This document shows, one piece after another, positions 61,792 through 64,000 of a DNA stretch of 64,000 nucleotides. The first letter of the stretch is position 1, and each line of letters starts with the position of its first letter. A program made the translations under genes and the position numbers. Source of the stretch: DASVBE01 sp963770375 (lineage in GTDB: Bacteria > Actinomycetota > Actinomycetes > Streptosporangiales > Streptosporangiaceae); contig CAVYPM010000028.1 of the NCBI GenBank assembly GCA_963770375.1, positions 558,001-622,000 on the forward strand, in the 5' to 3' direction. The notes under the pieces are model-generated. The model did not search any database. It was given only the letters and a program-made list of their open reading frames with translations, and was not told the DNA's origin.

Positions 61792-62801
61792 TCCTCCTCG
61801 GCCTGGTGCCGATCCTGTGCAGTGGGCTGCTGGGCCTGGCGGCCGGGCCGCTGCGCCGCCGCCTGTCCCCCTCGGTCGCCGCGCCGCTGCTGGCCCTGGC
61901 CGCACTGGCCACCTCGCTGGCCACCGGCATCGTCCTGTGCCTGGCCGGCTTCCTGGAGCTGGCCCGCAACCCGCTGGTCGCGGCGCTGGGCGGATGGTCC
62001 GGGGCGGGCCTGCGGCCGTGGCGGCTGCTGCCCGCTACCTGGGCCACGCTGGCCGGGGTGGCGGCGGCCGTGCTGCTGGTCAGCGCCCTGGGCTTCCTCG
62101 CGCAGGTGACCTGCGACCTGGTCCGGGCCAGCCGGGCGTGCGGCCGGCTTGACGGCGCTGCGCACCGGCTGCGGATCAGCCCGGACGAGTACCCGGCGGC
62201 GTTCACCGTGCCGCTGCGCGGCACGATCGTGGTGTCGGCGGGCATGCTGCGGCTGCTGCCGGCGGACGAGCGGCGGGCGCTGCTGGCCCACGAAGACGCG
62301 CACCTGCGCCGGTTCCACGCGGGCTACGTGATGGCGGCCGCGCTGGCCGCGGCGGCGAACCCGCTGCTCCGGCCGGTGGCCAGGCAGGTGCGGCTGGCCG
62401 TGGAGCTGTGGGCGGACCAGCTGGCCGCCCGCGAGGTGGGTGACGGCCGGGTGGTCGCCCGCGCGCTGGCCCGGGCCAGCCTGGGCGCGAACCGGCCGCC
62501 GCAGGCCTCAGGGGTCCGGCTGGCCGCGGCCGACACCGACGTCAGCACCCGGGTCCGGGCCCTGCTCAGCTGCGCGCCCCGGTTCCGCCCGTGGGCCGCC
62601 GCGGCCGCGGTGACACTGGCCCTGGCCTCCGGCGCGGTGGCCCTGCGGCTCACCGTGGACCTGCACGACCAGGTCGAGATCGCCCAGGCGGACTCCGCCC
62701 AGGTGCTTGCCCAGCGTACGGACGGCCTCGGCGGTTACGCGCTCCGGCCGGCCACCGCGGAGGCGGGCCGCTGGACGTCCCTGCGGGTCACCGCGAGATA
62801 G
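61788..62801 (+). CDS. M56 (BlaR1/MecR1-like) membrane metalloprotease (intact copy)
   Basis: This 337-aa protein has three N-terminal membrane helices (LLGLVPILCSGLLGLAAG onward), then the M56 protease domain with LLAHEDAHLRRFHAGYVMAA (HExxH) and VELWADQLAA. A last helix follows (AAAAAVTLALASGAVALRLT). The C-terminus is only about 40 aa, so no penicillin-binding sensor domain is present. It probably cleaves or inactivates the BlaI protein encoded just upstream. Its end overlaps the opposing gene by 67 bp. Confidence 0.9.
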   Translation: MILLGLVPILCSGLLGLAAGPLRRRLSPSVAAPLLALAALATSLATGIVLCLAGFLELARNPLVAALGGWSGAGLRPWRLLPATWATLAGVAAAVLLVSALGFLAQVTCDLVRASRACGRLDGAAHRLRISPDEYPAAFTVPLRGTIVVSAGMLRLLPADERRALLAHEDAHLRRFHAGYVMAAALAAAANPLLRPVARQVRLAVELWADQLAAREVGDGRVVARALARASLGANRPPQASGVRLAAADTDVSTRVRALLSCAPRFRPWAAAAAVTLALASGAVALRLTVDLHDQVEIAQADSAQVLAQRTDGLGGYALRPATAEAGRWTSLRVTAR

Positions 62802-63676
62802 CCGACGAACGCCGCGATCAGCATCACCAGCACCACGGACACCGGCCCGTTGCCCAGGCCCAGGCCGCTGAACGCCTTGGGCTTGCCCAGCCAGTCGGCG
62901 ACCGACGCGCCGAGCGGCCGGGTCAGCACGTAGGCCATCCAGAAGCTGAGCACCGGGTTCCAGCCGCCCCACCGGTAGCCCGCGGCCGGGACCAGGATCA
63001 GCCCGGCGAACAGCAGCGCGGACCCGGCGTAGCCCAGGTGCAGGGTGACCGCGGTGAGGTCGCCGACCGCGGTGCCCATGGCGAACGTGGCCACCACCGC
63101 GGCCCAGTAGAACGCCTCCCGGCGGGCGGTATTGACGGTGTGGATGGACAGCGTCCGCTCGGTGCGCTGCCAGCTCACGAACACCGCGGCGAGGACCACC
63201 GCGTACAGCACCGAGGACACGATGTAGGGCACGCCGAAGCCGACGTGCAGCACGTCCGCGGCCATCGTGCCGAACACGCCGACCATGACCACGGCCAGCC
63301 AGTAGGCCACCGCGGTGTACCGGCGCACCGAGAACTGCAGGGCCAGCGCGGCCACGAACCCGGCGAAGCCGAGCAGCACGGCCAGCACCGGGGGCATCGC
63401 GTGCACCAGGTAGTCCGAGGTGGACTCCCCCAGGGCGGTGGACAGGGCCTTGATGATCCAGAACCAGGCCGTGATCTCAGGAACCCGCAGCGCACCGGGC
63501 GCGGTCAGCCACTGCCGCCACCCGGAACCGGGCCCGGCCGGCCCACGAAGGGCTTGCGGGCCGGCCGCGTCCGCCGCAACGGGCGGTTCGGTAATCCCGG
63601 CGGGCTGGCTGGCCGGGGGCCAGGGCGGCCCCGCGGGTCCGGAAGACAGATAGTTCACGTCGGCCCCCTGGCGCAC
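62735..63676 (-). CDS. COG4705-like multi-helix membrane protein
   Basis: This 313-aa membrane protein has a Pro-rich cytoplasmic N-terminus and about seven to eight helices. Four internal repeats end in an acidic residue: KALSTALGESTSDYLV, FGTMAADVLHVG, MGTAVGDLTAVT and TRPLGASVADWLGKP. This pattern is typical of the COG4705 family, of unknown function and possibly transport-related. A BlaI box lies 26 bp upstream, so the neighbouring BlaI may repress it. GTG at 63658 is an alternative start. Confidence 0.85.
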   Translation of the reverse strand: MRQGADVNYLSSGPAGPPWPPASQPAGITEPPVAADAAGPQALRGPAGPGSGWRQWLTAPGALRVPEITAWFWIIKALSTALGESTSDYLVHAMPPVLAVLLGFAGFVAALALQFSVRRYTAVAYWLAVVMVGVFGTMAADVLHVGFGVPYIVSSVLYAVVLAAVFVSWQRTERTLSIHTVNTARREAFYWAAVVATFAMGTAVGDLTAVTLHLGYAGSALLFAGLILVPAAGYRWGGWNPVLSFWMAYVLTRPLGASVADWLGKPKAFSGLGLGNGPVSVVLVMLIAAFVGYLAVTRRDVQRPASAVAGRSA

Positions 63677-63700
63677 GGCGTCGGCTGCACGGGATCTGCT

Positions 63701-63719
63701 TACTACGGAGATTGTAGTA
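63701..63719. promoter_or_regulatory. BlaI operator upstream of the COG4705-like gene
   Basis: TACTACGGAGATTGTAGTA is a perfect inverted repeat (TACTAC, 7 bp, GTAGTA). It matches the site before blaI at 61324 in 13 of 19 bases, including arms and spacing. It lies 26 bp upstream of the gene start at 63676, where a repressor would block transcription. Confidence 0.75.
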
Positions 63720-63788
63720 GCCGATTCGTGGCCAGGAGACCGCCCAGCGTGATCCGCCGCCCCGCCGGGCCCGCGCAGCCGGCCGGGA

Positions 63789-64000
63789 CTACAGCTCGCG
63801 GCGCTCGAAGCTGACCAGCCCCAGTCCCAGCACGATCACGAACCACAGCGCCGCCCACACCAGGTACGGCCAGGTCGGGCCCGCGGCGGTGAAGAACGGG
63901 TTGCCGCCGTGGGACTGGGCCAGGCCGCCGAGGGTCTGGGTCACGTAGGCGGGCGGCTCCAGATAGTAGATGACGGCGTGCCACAGTCCGTCGGTGGGGA
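63789..64000 (-). CDS. ABC-2 type permease C-terminus (5' partial)
   Basis: The last 70 codons of a membrane protein enter from the right edge: GLWHAVIYYLEPPAYVTQTL, then a helix WPYLVWAALWFVIVLGLGLV, then SFERREL and stop. The final helix followed by a short charged FERREL end is typical of ABC-2 permeases. The rest of the gene and any ATPase lie outside the window. Confidence 0.6.
   Translation of the reverse strand, partial: PTDGLWHAVIYYLEPPAYVTQTLGGLAQSHGGNPFFTAAGPTWPYLVWAALWFVIVLGLGLVSFERREL

Overview
The window is very GC-rich chromosomal DNA from an actinomycete. The marker genes point to a soil actinomycete of the Streptomyces / Streptosporangiales / Acidothermales type: DUF4191 and RDD proteins beside lipA and glnA, glnE beside a GlnA2-type glutamine synthetase, a SAV2177-type methyltransferase, and GlnR-type boxes in front of glnA. 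The sequence alone does not settle the genus. A secreted sedolisin (S53) protease suggests life at acidic pH.

Layout. 1-1.3 kb: a broken BlaI-repressor / M56 membrane-protease pair. 1.3-9.5 kb: ilvD, a GH3 beta-glucosidase, an orphan FtsX-like permease, and an orphan hydratase plus tautomerase pair. 9.5-14.3 kb: the conserved core block lipA, DUF4191, (nudC), RDD, glnA. 14.4-53.3 kb: about 39 kb of accessory genes with mixed strands. These include HxlR/SDR, ankyrin, HAD, cupin, fatty-acid activation and hydration, a patatin-like protein, a flavin monooxygenase, sedolisin, an MFS exporter, a truncated tyrosine recombinase, two secreted WAVG-repeat proteins, ArsR/SRPBCC, LysR, GH18, a lower-GC ASH-domain protein and a GMC oxidoreductase. 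53.4-59.8 kb: glnE, glnA2 and nadE, the second half of the nitrogen block. 59.8-61.3 kb: a small-HTH / Clp-N-domain operon and a divergent hypothetical gene, separated by two palindromes. 61.3-64 kb: a second, intact BlaI/M56 pair, a COG4705-like membrane protein that shares its operator, and the end of an ABC-2 permease.

How the parts work together. glnA (Tyr402 retained), glnE (adenylyltransferase), glnA2 and nadE (a glutamine consumer) form a nitrogen-assimilation set. glnA carries a double GlnR box and glnA2 a candidate single one. In Mycobacterium tuberculosis glnA1, glnE and glnA2 are contiguous; here they are split by the 39-kb accessory segment. Several small regulators (HxlR, ArsR, LysR, BlaI, the 77-aa HTH) sit beside likely targets with visible operator-like dyads.

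Quality warning. At least eleven single-base frame breaks occur in otherwise well-conserved genes (blaI, M56, ilvD, HAD, cupin, patatin, four in the sedolisin, one in the ASH protein). Most look like an extra base. I read most of them as sequence errors rather than gene decay and annotate those genes across the breaks. No tRNA, rRNA, CRISPR array or insertion sequence was recognised.
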